Assembly: GCA_029762535.1 (NCBI GenBank)
Contig: JARVGK010000015.1
Location: 1-64,000, forward strand
Length of the DNA stretch: 64,000 bases
Origin: Thermoplasmatota archaeon
GTDB lineage: Archaea > Thermoplasmatota > Penumbrarchaeia > Penumbrarchaeales > Penumbrarchaeaceae
Direction: 5' to 3'
Below are positions 43,679-51,577 of the stretch, one piece after another. Positions within the stretch are counted from its first letter, which is position 1. Each line of letters begins with the position of its first letter. The translations under genes and the position numbers were made by a program. Under the pieces are notes generated by a model. That model saw only the letters and a program-made list of their open reading frames with translations, did not search any database and had not been told where the DNA came from.

Positions 43679-44500
43679 ATGAACAGTACAATAGGAATAT
43701 ACCTTGTGGGAACGGCGGGATGTGGAAAATCCACATTATGCGCTTCCATGGAAAGATGGTTCGATGAGAACGGTATTCCAACTATAACGATGAATCTGGA
43801 CCCCGGAGCCCTTCACCTTCCATACGATCCGGTCGTCGATGTAAGGGAATGGATAACATTGACGGAGATAATGGAGGAGAACGGACTCGGTCCTAACGGC
43901 GCTCAGATAGTCTGCGCGGACCTTCTGGCCATCGAGAACCACAGGTTGAAGGAGGCCTTGGGTGGATATGATGTCCCATATGTGATTATCGATACGCCCG
44001 GCCAGATGGAGCTCTTCTCCTTTAGAGAGGCCTCCAAAGAGATAGTGAACGAACTGTTTCCGGGGCATTCAGCAATGACCTATCTGGTGGACCCCTTTAA
44101 CTCCAGGACGCCATCGGGTCTGATAAGTCAGATGATGCTATCCTCTCTCTCCGCCCTTCGCTTCCAGATCCCAACGGCGAATGTGATATCGAAATCGGAT
44201 ATGATCGAAGAGGGGCAGAAGCGGGATCTCGAACGATGGTTGGAGAATCCTGAGTTCCTTCTGGATGACGCCATCGCAGAGGCCAGTACCGGCCAGAACA
44301 TGAACCAACAACTCGCGATCGAGATATACAAGGCCCTGGAGAATCTAGGCCTTTTCCAGGGAATGAATATGGTATCCTCCAAAGACTCATCAGGGATCGA
44401 CAGGATATACCGGATCATCCAGAGCATTCATTATGGTGGAGATGATCATATTTCCCCTTCGGAGGATGGGAAAGAAGAACGAAAAGATCTCCGAGATTAG
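43679..44500 (+). CDS. GPN-loop GTPase
   Basis: 273 residues. P-loop GTAGCGKST (about 10-18), Asp in 'DTPGQMELFSF' (switch II), and the defining Gly-Pro-Asn tripeptide in 'LGPNGAQI'. Archaeal GPN GTPases are related to eukaryotic Npa3/XAB1 proteins needed for RNA polymerase assembly; the archaeal role is less clear. ATG 43679 has AGGAGG six bases upstream; ATG 43673 overlaps the previous stop codon. The gene's 3' end overlaps the opposite glycerate kinase gene by 86 nt. Confidence 0.9.
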   Translation: MNSTIGIYLVGTAGCGKSTLCASMERWFDENGIPTITMNLDPGALHLPYDPVVDVREWITLTEIMEENGLGPNGAQIVCADLLAIENHRLKEALGGYDVPYVIIDTPGQMELFSFREASKEIVNELFPGHSAMTYLVDPFNSRTPSGLISQMMLSSLSALRFQIPTANVISKSDMIEEGQKRDLERWLENPEFLLDDAIAEASTGQNMNQQLAIEIYKALENLGLFQGMNMVSSKDSSGIDRIYRIIQSIHYGGDDHISPSEDGKEERKDLRD

Positions 44501-45788
44501 TTTGGGTAGGTCCGGTCCTGATCCCTCCAGGATGTCTCTCGAAATATGATGCGCTGTCACTATCCTTCAGACAATTCATCGCGAAGGCGTCATCCCGCAC
44601 CATTTCGTATTCGATGCAGGCGCCTGCGAGGTCCGAAGTCCCATCGGATCCGTCCGTTGACAAGAAAAGGGCCGTCTCTCCTTCTTTGATCTCATCCAAG
44701 GAAGAGAGGGCCATTTCAAGGTTCCTACCTCCGCGTCCTTCTCCAGTGACATGGACAACGGTCTCACCTTGAGCGATGAAAGCGGACCTTCTGTTCGACA
44801 AATGAACACGACTCTTTCTAATTAGATCGATCGAGGTAGTCCTCGCCTCTCCGGAGAAGGGAATCGGATCTATGATCACATCATACTCTCGCTTGGAAAG
44901 AAGATCGGATGCGGTCCTCAAAACAAACATGTTGTCAGCGATCATGACCCAATCAGCCTCTCCTTCGTATTCAGGAACATGCCTTTCATCAAGAGAGCCT
45001 ATGATGTTCACGGTCTTTTGGTCAATATGGAACCTCTCGAGAATATCCATGACCGAATCCCTGCTTGGCGACCTTGGTATGGTTGGTCCAGACCCTATGA
45101 ACGCAGGATCGTTGCCCGGTACGTCGGAGATCATGAGAGTGACTATCCTAGCCTCGTTGATGGAAGAGAGCAGTCCGCCGCCCTTGACATCGGACAGATA
45201 CGTCCTAACGGTATTGAGTTCGATGATGTTCGCCCCAGACAGAATGAGCTGCCGGACCACATCGATCTTAACAAGGGGATCCAATCCTTCACGGGGCGAG
45301 AACAGTAGAGATGATGCGCCCCCGGAGACCATGACGATCACTATATCATCCGGTCCTGCGTATGATAGGACATCCCTAATTCTCCTCACGTTTTTCGTAT
45401 CATCCGGCATTGGAAGCGGATGATGGCCCTTCAACATGAGAATGTCCCTGGCATCCATATTCTCGCAAGAGGTTCCTATAACCATATGGAACGGGGGGAG
45501 CTCAAGATCAAGACGATCCAGCATATCCTTCATGGATGAGTGCATGGGGGCGGATGCCTTTCCAACGGATAGGGTGAACACCCTGCAGTTTTGAAGATCA
45601 TGGGCAATTATGATCCTTTCTCCCTTAACACAACAATCCATCTCAAGACCATGTTCATGGACCCAGACATTATTTCTGACGATCTCGTAAGGGGAAAGTT
45701 TTTTCATAAGGTCAGATATAAAAGAACACATTCGAGTCATGTTCTCGCTCTTCGAAATGTGACGCCCATCGCGGATCTCGACATCCAT
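44415..45788 (-). CDS. Glycerate 2-kinase (MOFRL family)
   Basis: 457 residues. 'GHHPLPMPDD', 'VMVSGGASSLLFSPREGL', 'TVRTYLSDVKGGGL', 'HVTGEGRGGRNLEMALS' and 'STDGSDGTSDLAGA' are all diagnostic. The enzyme phosphorylates D-glycerate at C2, feeding lower glycolysis, as in the archaeal non-phosphorylating Entner-Doudoroff pathway. ATG 45788 gives normal length and has a TATA element 22-28 nt upstream, so leaderless; the frame is open further upstream but lies inside the divergent gene. Confidence 0.9.
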   Translation of the reverse strand: MDVEIRDGRHISKSENMTRMCSFISDLMKKLSPYEIVRNNVWVHEHGLEMDCCVKGERIIIAHDLQNCRVFTLSVGKASAPMHSSMKDMLDRLDLELPPFHMVIGTSCENMDARDILMLKGHHPLPMPDDTKNVRRIRDVLSYAGPDDIVIVMVSGGASSLLFSPREGLDPLVKIDVVRQLILSGANIIELNTVRTYLSDVKGGGLLSSINEARIVTLMISDVPGNDPAFIGSGPTIPRSPSRDSVMDILERFHIDQKTVNIIGSLDERHVPEYEGEADWVMIADNMFVLRTASDLLSKREYDVIIDPIPFSGEARTTSIDLIRKSRVHLSNRRSAFIAQGETVVHVTGEGRGGRNLEMALSSLDEIKEGETALFLSTDGSDGTSDLAGACIEYEMVRDDAFAMNCLKDSDSASYFERHPGGIRTGPTQTNLGDLFVLLSHPPKGKYDHLHHNECSG

Positions 45789-45809
45789 GGAACATGATGC
45801 GAAATGGAC

Positions 45810-45816
45810 TATAATA
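45810..45816. promoter_or_regulatory. Bidirectional TATA element for two leaderless divergent genes
   Basis: TATAATA (within ACTATAATACTTAG) lies 22-28 nt from ATG 45788 on the minus strand and 22-28 nt from ATG 45838 on the plus strand, exactly symmetric. Both starts are at the distance where transcription is expected to begin, so both mRNAs should be leaderless. Confidence 0.7.
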
Positions 45817-45837
45817 CTTAGGCCCAAGGGATGAAAC

Positions 45838-46923
45838 ATGTCAAGGCATAGCTCCGCTATAAGAAGCCATTCATGCGGTATATGCGGCAGCCCTAACTGC
45901 ATTTCCCATACACTGAGAAGAGCAGGGACTTGTCCGTTCGAGGACACAGACCATGAATGGAACGCGTTATCGATGAACGAGGCGACTTTGGACCTGCTTG
46001 AAAGGGGTAGAACGAAACCTTCCATGAAAGAGATCTCTCCATGCTCCGAATACACCAGGTTCACCATGGAAGGCGTCCTCGAAGATCCCCTACTCCCTGA
46101 TAAGAACGCCGTTTTCGATCCGATAACGCTTGGCGAGTCCTTCAAAGCGAGCAGATTCTCTTCCAAGAAATGGTCGGAACCGCTATCTTACGGGATGGCC
46201 GTGGACCGTGAGGATACCCGAATTCACCTTCATGGAAAAGGCAAGATAATAATAAGAAGGGCTATTGACAGGGATCATGCGGTATCTCTCTTCAATGAGA
46301 TCGCCGATCTGATGTGGCCTTCACTCCTGGATTCGACCAGCGGGATGACCTTATCCGAAACGATTCACTCATTATCCTTACATGATATGAAGATCGACAC
46401 GAAAAGATGGGGCCCATTTATGGACTGGCCCGCGTCAAACGGCAACGATATGGCGGATATCAACATCGTGATGGACCATTACCGAAAGCAGAGGTCCATC
46501 GATATCGATGGGATACTTAAAGCCACTAGGGTGGCAATAGGGCACGGTACCCAACGATCCGATATAGTGACGGAGAACGAACCGAGTCATGAAAAAGGCA
46601 TGAGAGCGGTCCTCTATGTTATCATGAAGCGCTGGAACGATCTTGAGGTTGCAGGATATGCCACAAGAGAGGAGGCATTGGGAGCGAGGACGCATTTCCT
46701 CATCGCCCAGAGAGGGATCTCGGGATTTATCGATCTCATCGATGAGAAGTATACCAACAGCGAAATTTCGGATGATATCAAACGGATCTCGAAGAAGGTC
46801 TTGTTCGCCGATGACGATCCTGCAACAGTTTTGGAAAAGATGGATCGGGACCTCAAAATCGACCGCTGTCATCTTCGGCACCTGTTCAAATTCATCTATT
46901 TCATCATGTCTGACAGGAGATGA
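45838..46923 (+). CDS. Unknown protein with N-terminal Cys cluster
   Basis: 361 residues, no family recognised. Four Cys at about 13, 16, 21 and 32 (CGICGSPNC...C) could bind zinc or an iron-sulfur cluster. A middle stretch 'LHGKGKIIIRRAIDRDHAVSLFNEIADLMWPSLLD' has the look of a small alpha-beta RNA- or nucleotide-binding unit. The C-terminal third is helical and charged. It is divergent from glycerate kinase and shares its TATA element. Translation appears leaderless; 'AAGGGATGA' upstream is a weak Shine-Dalgarno alternative. Confidence 0.6.
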   Translation: MSRHSSAIRSHSCGICGSPNCISHTLRRAGTCPFEDTDHEWNALSMNEATLDLLERGRTKPSMKEISPCSEYTRFTMEGVLEDPLLPDKNAVFDPITLGESFKASRFSSKKWSEPLSYGMAVDREDTRIHLHGKGKIIIRRAIDRDHAVSLFNEIADLMWPSLLDSTSGMTLSETIHSLSLHDMKIDTKRWGPFMDWPASNGNDMADINIVMDHYRKQRSIDIDGILKATRVAIGHGTQRSDIVTENEPSHEKGMRAVLYVIMKRWNDLEVAGYATREEALGARTHFLIAQRGISGFIDLIDEKYTNSEISDDIKRISKKVLFADDDPATVLEKMDRDLKIDRCHLRHLFKFIYFIMSDRR

Positions 46924-47054
46924 ACGCACTGAGGTCCAACTCAAGTTCCTTTTCCCCCGAAGTGATTTTACCGGATAGTATTATATCCTTTATCGAAGAA
47001 TACAGAAACACTGATCAGATCCGCATAAAGGAGTGAACCACTGGAGTGTTCAAG

Positions 47055-48047
47055 ATGTCCATAACGAAGATAGAAAGGCTCAGAAAGGAGATGGATACAG
47101 CGATCTCGACCGAGGATTTCCAGCTGGCGTTCCAGGTCGTGAACGATATGCTGGACATAGATCCCGAGAACGCTCAATTCTGGAACTCGAAGGGTGTTAT
47201 TCTGGCAAAACTCAACAGGATAGAGGAGGCCCTGGAATCATTCGATCGTGGACTGCTGCTTGATCAGAACGAACCCAGGATATGGTATTCCAAGGGATGT
47301 GTCCTCATGGAATCGGAAGAGTTCAGGCTCGCTCTGGCATGCTTCTACAAATCACTTGACCTTGATCCAGCTTATACGAAAGCGAAAGATAGATTCATAA
47401 GGTGCCTGGATGAATGGGTCGAATCGGGTGGGGAACGAGGAAACGAGCCATCAAGTATAGGTCAGGACCATCAAGATACATACGAGGAAGATCTGGATGA
47501 GTCCGACATGGAGTGGTCGGAGGAGAAAAGGGTTCTGATAGATGATGATGAGGAAGAGGAGGGGATCCGATCGGTTCCAAGGTCTCAGGAGATAATGAAA
47601 CAGAGGGAAATAAAGGGCACTTTTCTTGATGATGATCTGTTCAGCGATGAGAACAAGGAAGAAACCAAGGACGCATCATGGGAGGAGAGTGAGGAGGATA
47701 GTGGCGAGGAGGAGTGGTCGGAGGAAGAGATGGAAGGGTGGGATGAAGAGGATGGTTCCTTAGAAAATGAAAAAGACATTTTAGAAGATGACGATGCATC
47801 ACAGGACGATGAAGACGATGAGGATGACGATGCCGGGGAAGAATGGGTAGAGGAGGAGCTGGAGGGTTGGGATGGGGAGGATGAGCCATCCGATGATGGA
47901 TCGGACATCGGACCTAATGAGGAGATCCGAGATATCAAGAAGACGATCACGTGCAAATGTGGAGATGATATCCCGATATTCAGCGATGAGAGGCCTTACA
48001 GGTTCGAATGCCCTTCATGTGGAAGGACAGGTACGCTGAAGAAGTGA
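47055..48047 (+). CDS. TPR protein with acidic linker and C-terminal zinc ribbon
   Basis: 330 residues. Residues about 10-110 hold about three TPR units ('AQFWNSKGVILAKLNRIEEALESFDRGLLL' style). Residues about 130-290 are dominated by Asp and Glu, with Trp-containing repeats ('EEWSEEE...GWDEED', 'EEWVEEE...GWDGED'). The end 'TCKCGDDIPIFSDERPYRFECPSCGR' is a zinc ribbon. A protein-interaction adaptor is likely. The acidic part probably is unstructured. ATG 47055 has GGAGTG upstream; GTG 47046 is a possible earlier start. Confidence 0.75.
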   Translation: MSITKIERLRKEMDTAISTEDFQLAFQVVNDMLDIDPENAQFWNSKGVILAKLNRIEEALESFDRGLLLDQNEPRIWYSKGCVLMESEEFRLALACFYKSLDLDPAYTKAKDRFIRCLDEWVESGGERGNEPSSIGQDHQDTYEEDLDESDMEWSEEKRVLIDDDEEEEGIRSVPRSQEIMKQREIKGTFLDDDLFSDENKEETKDASWEESEEDSGEEEWSEEEMEGWDEEDGSLENEKDILEDDDASQDDEDDEDDDAGEEWVEEELEGWDGEDEPSDDGSDIGPNEEIRDIKKTITCKCGDDIPIFSDERPYRFECPSCGRTGTLKK

Positions 48048-48077
48048 TATCTTACAGGGGATTTGCCGCCAAGGCGC

Positions 48078-49085
48078 TCATCTATTCTTTCCATACCAAT
48101 GTAGCAGCAATTCAATTGGGGTGGTGGCGAGAACCAGAAGTATCTCCATATCCTCTTCATTGTCCTCGGTGAGGGTAACTCCCCAGATCAATCTTGCATT
48201 GTCCTTTATCCGGGATCTGAGGAATTCGGTTGCTTCGAGTGAATCTTCCAGAGTAAGGTCCTTATGCGATATGACATGTATCATCGCCTTTCTAACGGTC
48301 GAAAGATCGATATCGCAAAGCGGATTTCCCAGCGCATTCCTTATGGAGGACCTGGACTTGTATCCGCCTGGTTGAGCGACCCCCCAGGTCATGATGAGAG
48401 CGGTGCCTCCTTTTGAGGTTATTAGGAGATCGGCAAGGTCCAGATTAACTATTCCGGATCGAAAGACCAGATCGCCGAGATGTCTTATCAGATGGGCCAG
48501 CTCGAGATACCTCCTTTCCCTGTACATGGTCGGAGAAAGACACACGACTCCATGGAAATGCCCACCAAGATCGAGTATCATGCGGTTCATATCCTCAAGT
48601 GCGCCAATATTCCTGAAAGTGCCTCTCTTGATCACCATGCACAGAGAGAAAGCACCCTTGGAAATACAAGATGAAGATAAAAAACTCACAGGCATTATGC
48701 TTTCCTTCGAGTCGCTATCGACGAAGCAGATGACCAGATCGCCCTCATAGATATGCTCAAGGGCATCGTTCACAAAAACTATCTCATGGTCCTTCAAGAG
48801 AACGGGTGATATCATGTTCCTTAATTGGCCTGAGGTGTGCGAACCACGGTTATCGGATATGGTGTTATTACCGATAAGGCCCTTATCACATTCGGATGAT
48901 GTCGTTTCCATACAATCCGACCAATCCTCTTCAGGCAGGCTTAGGGATATTGGGGTGCTCGGAGCATTAGAGCTCACGGCGACTATGCGGTGAGGTGAAC
49001 CTTCGAGCATTGTAGATATCTCGCCTATTAGGCGATCGGTCAAGGGGTTGAAAGATACGAGCACCATCCTTCTCAAAAGAAACAC
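48078..49085 (-). CDS. Degenerate FtsZ/tubulin-like protein without the T4 GTP-binding loop
   Basis: 335 residues. The C-terminal half aligns by eye with FtsZ: 'GIVNLDLADLL' retains the N-x-D-x-x-D T7 loop, 'GGTALIMTWGVAQPGG...ALGNPLCDIDLSTVRKAMIHVISHKDLTLEDSLEATEFL' follows the FtsZ order, and 'DNARLIWGVTLTED' matches the end of the C-terminal domain. In the N-terminal half the GTP-binding T4 loop (normally GGGTGTG) is replaced by residues like SDSKES, and no T1 loop is seen. It is the last gene of a ychF-polB-ftsZ-like run and starts (GTG) at the base next to the polB stop. Confidence 0.65.
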   Translation of the reverse strand: MFLLRRMVLVSFNPLTDRLIGEISTMLEGSPHRIVAVSSNAPSTPISLSLPEEDWSDCMETTSSECDKGLIGNNTISDNRGSHTSGQLRNMISPVLLKDHEIVFVNDALEHIYEGDLVICFVDSDSKESIMPVSFLSSSCISKGAFSLCMVIKRGTFRNIGALEDMNRMILDLGGHFHGVVCLSPTMYRERRYLELAHLIRHLGDLVFRSGIVNLDLADLLITSKGGTALIMTWGVAQPGGYKSRSSIRNALGNPLCDIDLSTVRKAMIHVISHKDLTLEDSLEATEFLRSRIKDNARLIWGVTLTEDNEEDMEILLVLATTPIELLLHWYGKNR

Positions 49086-51545
49086 CTACATCCATCTATC
49101 CAAAGTGGCGGTCATTTCTCCGGATGTTCTCTCATCCTTTTCCATTTTATTCTTGGTAACTTGATCCTTCGAACTTGTATCTGCGGTATCGTAACCATCG
49201 AACAAAGATGATTGGGATGAACCGGTTATGAGCCCTCTCTGATCCACGCCGAAAACCTCGGTAACCCTCGCAAGTGTGGATGCAAGTCTCTCGGAATAAT
49301 ATAGATAATCGGGTATATCAACGAACTCTCTCCCATCTATGTATGGTTCGACGATCTGCGGTGAGGCTCTTCCATCAACCACTACCCACGATACCTTCAT
49401 CCCCGGAACTATCTCAATACCCAGATCCCTGGCCTTTCTCAAGGCCTGAACGTTTGACATCGAATCGGGATTCTTGTATGCCTCCTCGATCCGATCCTCC
49501 TCCACTTCCTGGACTGAGCGGGATATGACAAGAGATGAGGTCTCGACATCCCCAGACCTGCATCTTCTGATGACCTCTCTGGCATAGGATAACCCCTCTT
49601 TGATATTACCGTCGAGTATCATCTTGAAGAGATCGCTCAAGGATGTGGATTGCAGATCGAACGCATCGGTCCTTCTCATCTCGTAACCTCTGACGATCAT
49701 ATCTTCCGAGGGATAGACGGTCTTACCGACATATCTCTTCTTCTTTCCATGCGTGAAGAAAGAGGAGAACACCTTCTCGAACTCGAGCATGGAATATTCC
49801 CTTGAATGCTTCGAAGAGAGGTCTTTGCCGAAGGATACGGCCCCGTCGATGTCCTCGTAAGGAGACTTGATGAAGACCGAATCCGTGTCCGAATAGATGA
49901 CATCGAGCCCTTCGTCAGATAATGATGAGATCAACTTCAATATGGAATCCCTGGCGTATGCCGTGATGGATGCTCCTATGGCTCTATTCGTGAACCTGTA
50001 GAAATATGAGGCGAAAACTCCATAGAAGGAATTCATCAACACCTTCAACGCCTCCTGCAGACCGTTGTAATAATCCCTTTCGAAGGAAGATAGGGACCCT
50101 GACATCCTTGTCTTCGCATCCTGTCTATCGTTCATCAGGCCCTGGAGTATCCTTGGTATCAATCCCCTATATTTTTTTGAAGAAAGGAAATGCACCCCCT
50201 CTATTATGGGACTCGATCCATCAGAAGCACTATCGGTCAAAGTGGTGAAACAGATATTATGTTCGATCATAAGCGATGGGTACATCGAGCGGAAATCCAA
50301 AACGATGACCCATTTGTATAGGCCGGGTTCCATTGAATGAACGTAAGCCCCTTCGATCTTGTCCGTTTTCGCCTCCTTTCTCGTAAGCGGTATACCGATA
50401 TCCTCCCTGTCCGCTTTTCTGATGAGTATGGAATCTATCAAGACGCTGGTGGTCCCGGTCATGATCTCAAGCAGGGGAAGCATGGAAACGTATGATAGTG
50501 CCATGGCCCTCTTCACGCTTTGAGTCCTATCAAGTATCCTCAATGCTAGTTCGGCATCCTTCTTGCAGTATGCTATGACCTCGTCCTTTCTATCCTGCCA
50601 CTCTTCTTCGATCCTCTGGGTATCTATCTCATCCTTGCCCTCTCCAAGTACCAACTGAGAGACTGCCTCGAGCGTCTCCTTTTTTGGCCTGAAAGCTTTC
50701 TTCGCCTCCCTCCAAGCATCAACGACTATCCTTCCCTTGATCTTCCAGGTCCTATAGCCCACCTTTTCAATATCCGAGCCATCCCTTCCCATTATCATAG
50801 TGCCGGGACCATTTGTCTTTGCGCGTTTTTTGATATGAGGTATGTCATATCCATCGATATTGTAACCGGTTATAATATCCGGGTCCTGCTCGAGGACGAT
50901 CTTGGATAGGTCATCGATGAGCCCTAACTCACGTTCGGCCAGATCGGGGACATCCTGTGATGATGCGACTATCGAGTTCGAGATCGGCCCTTCTTCCATA
51001 TCCGGAAGCCACCCAACCGAATATCCGACCATATAGAGTTCGCCTGTCCTTATGGAGTTCTCGATATCAAAAGAAAGGACCTTTAGCTTGATCGGAAAAG
51101 GAACAACAGTGTCGATCCCCTTTATCATCATGACCGCATCGGTGTGATATCTGCCATCTGATATCATCTCCCCCTCCACTTCCACGTAACTACCGAGGTC
51201 AAGATCATAGTAGAACCTGTTAACGAAAGGTATGTCGGCGGCAAGGATCCTGAAACCCTCTTCCGACCATCTCTTTCTGTATGAGGGGACGTCATATGGG
51301 TATTTCACCACAACCTTTAGGCATTCATTCATTCGACCGTCCACCATGAGGTCCCTCTTTTCGGTATCGATGACAAGGGGGTCGTTTCCCAGCTCTTCGA
51401 ACACTCTTTGATCCGGTGCGACGATGTAGAAATATGGAGAGAAATCCTCGTAAAGGCATGTGAGTGACCTGCCGTCCTCAGAGCGGCCGAAAAGCTCTAT
51501 CACGACACCGTCGTCACACCTTCTGTAATGGCCGCTTATGACCAT
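49086..51545 (-). CDS. polB: Family B DNA polymerase (archaeal PolB)
   Basis: About 819 residues with all expected motifs: exonuclease I 'SFDIEN', II 'GYNIDGYDIPHIK', III 'YCKKDAEL'; polymerase A 'DFRSMYPSLMIEHN', B 'KVLMNSFYGVF', C 'VIYSDTDSVFI' and 'KKKRYVGKT'. A proofreading replicative or repair polymerase. No intein. The frame starts at TTG 51581 (overlapping the ychF stop by 4 nt); ATG 51545 gives the conventional N-terminus and is used, though the TTG remains possible. It is between ychF and the FtsZ-like gene. Confidence 0.93.
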   Translation of the reverse strand: MVISGHYRRCDDGVVIELFGRSEDGRSLTCLYEDFSPYFYIVAPDQRVFEELGNDPLVIDTEKRDLMVDGRMNECLKVVVKYPYDVPSYRKRWSEEGFRILAADIPFVNRFYYDLDLGSYVEVEGEMISDGRYHTDAVMMIKGIDTVVPFPIKLKVLSFDIENSIRTGELYMVGYSVGWLPDMEEGPISNSIVASSQDVPDLAERELGLIDDLSKIVLEQDPDIITGYNIDGYDIPHIKKRAKTNGPGTMIMGRDGSDIEKVGYRTWKIKGRIVVDAWREAKKAFRPKKETLEAVSQLVLGEGKDEIDTQRIEEEWQDRKDEVIAYCKKDAELALRILDRTQSVKRAMALSYVSMLPLLEIMTGTTSVLIDSILIRKADREDIGIPLTRKEAKTDKIEGAYVHSMEPGLYKWVIVLDFRSMYPSLMIEHNICFTTLTDSASDGSSPIIEGVHFLSSKKYRGLIPRILQGLMNDRQDAKTRMSGSLSSFERDYYNGLQEALKVLMNSFYGVFASYFYRFTNRAIGASITAYARDSILKLISSLSDEGLDVIYSDTDSVFIKSPYEDIDGAVSFGKDLSSKHSREYSMLEFEKVFSSFFTHGKKKRYVGKTVYPSEDMIVRGYEMRRTDAFDLQSTSLSDLFKMILDGNIKEGLSYAREVIRRCRSGDVETSSLVISRSVQEVEEDRIEEAYKNPDSMSNVQALRKARDLGIEIVPGMKVSWVVVDGRASPQIVEPYIDGREFVDIPDYLYYSERLASTLARVTEVFGVDQRGLITGSSQSSLFDGYDTADTSSKDQVTKNKMEKDERTSGEMTATLDRWM

Positions 51546-51577
51546 AATTCTGACCTTCAACTCTCTCAACCCCTGGA

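Noticed and set aside
45789-46166. Upstream extension of glycerate kinase
   Set aside because: It overlaps the divergent gene and its promoter; the family N-terminus begins at 45788.
47585-47956. Ser/Pro-rich minus-strand frames opposite the acidic linker
   Set aside because: They are the antisense reading of GAN/GAG codons, a composition artefact.
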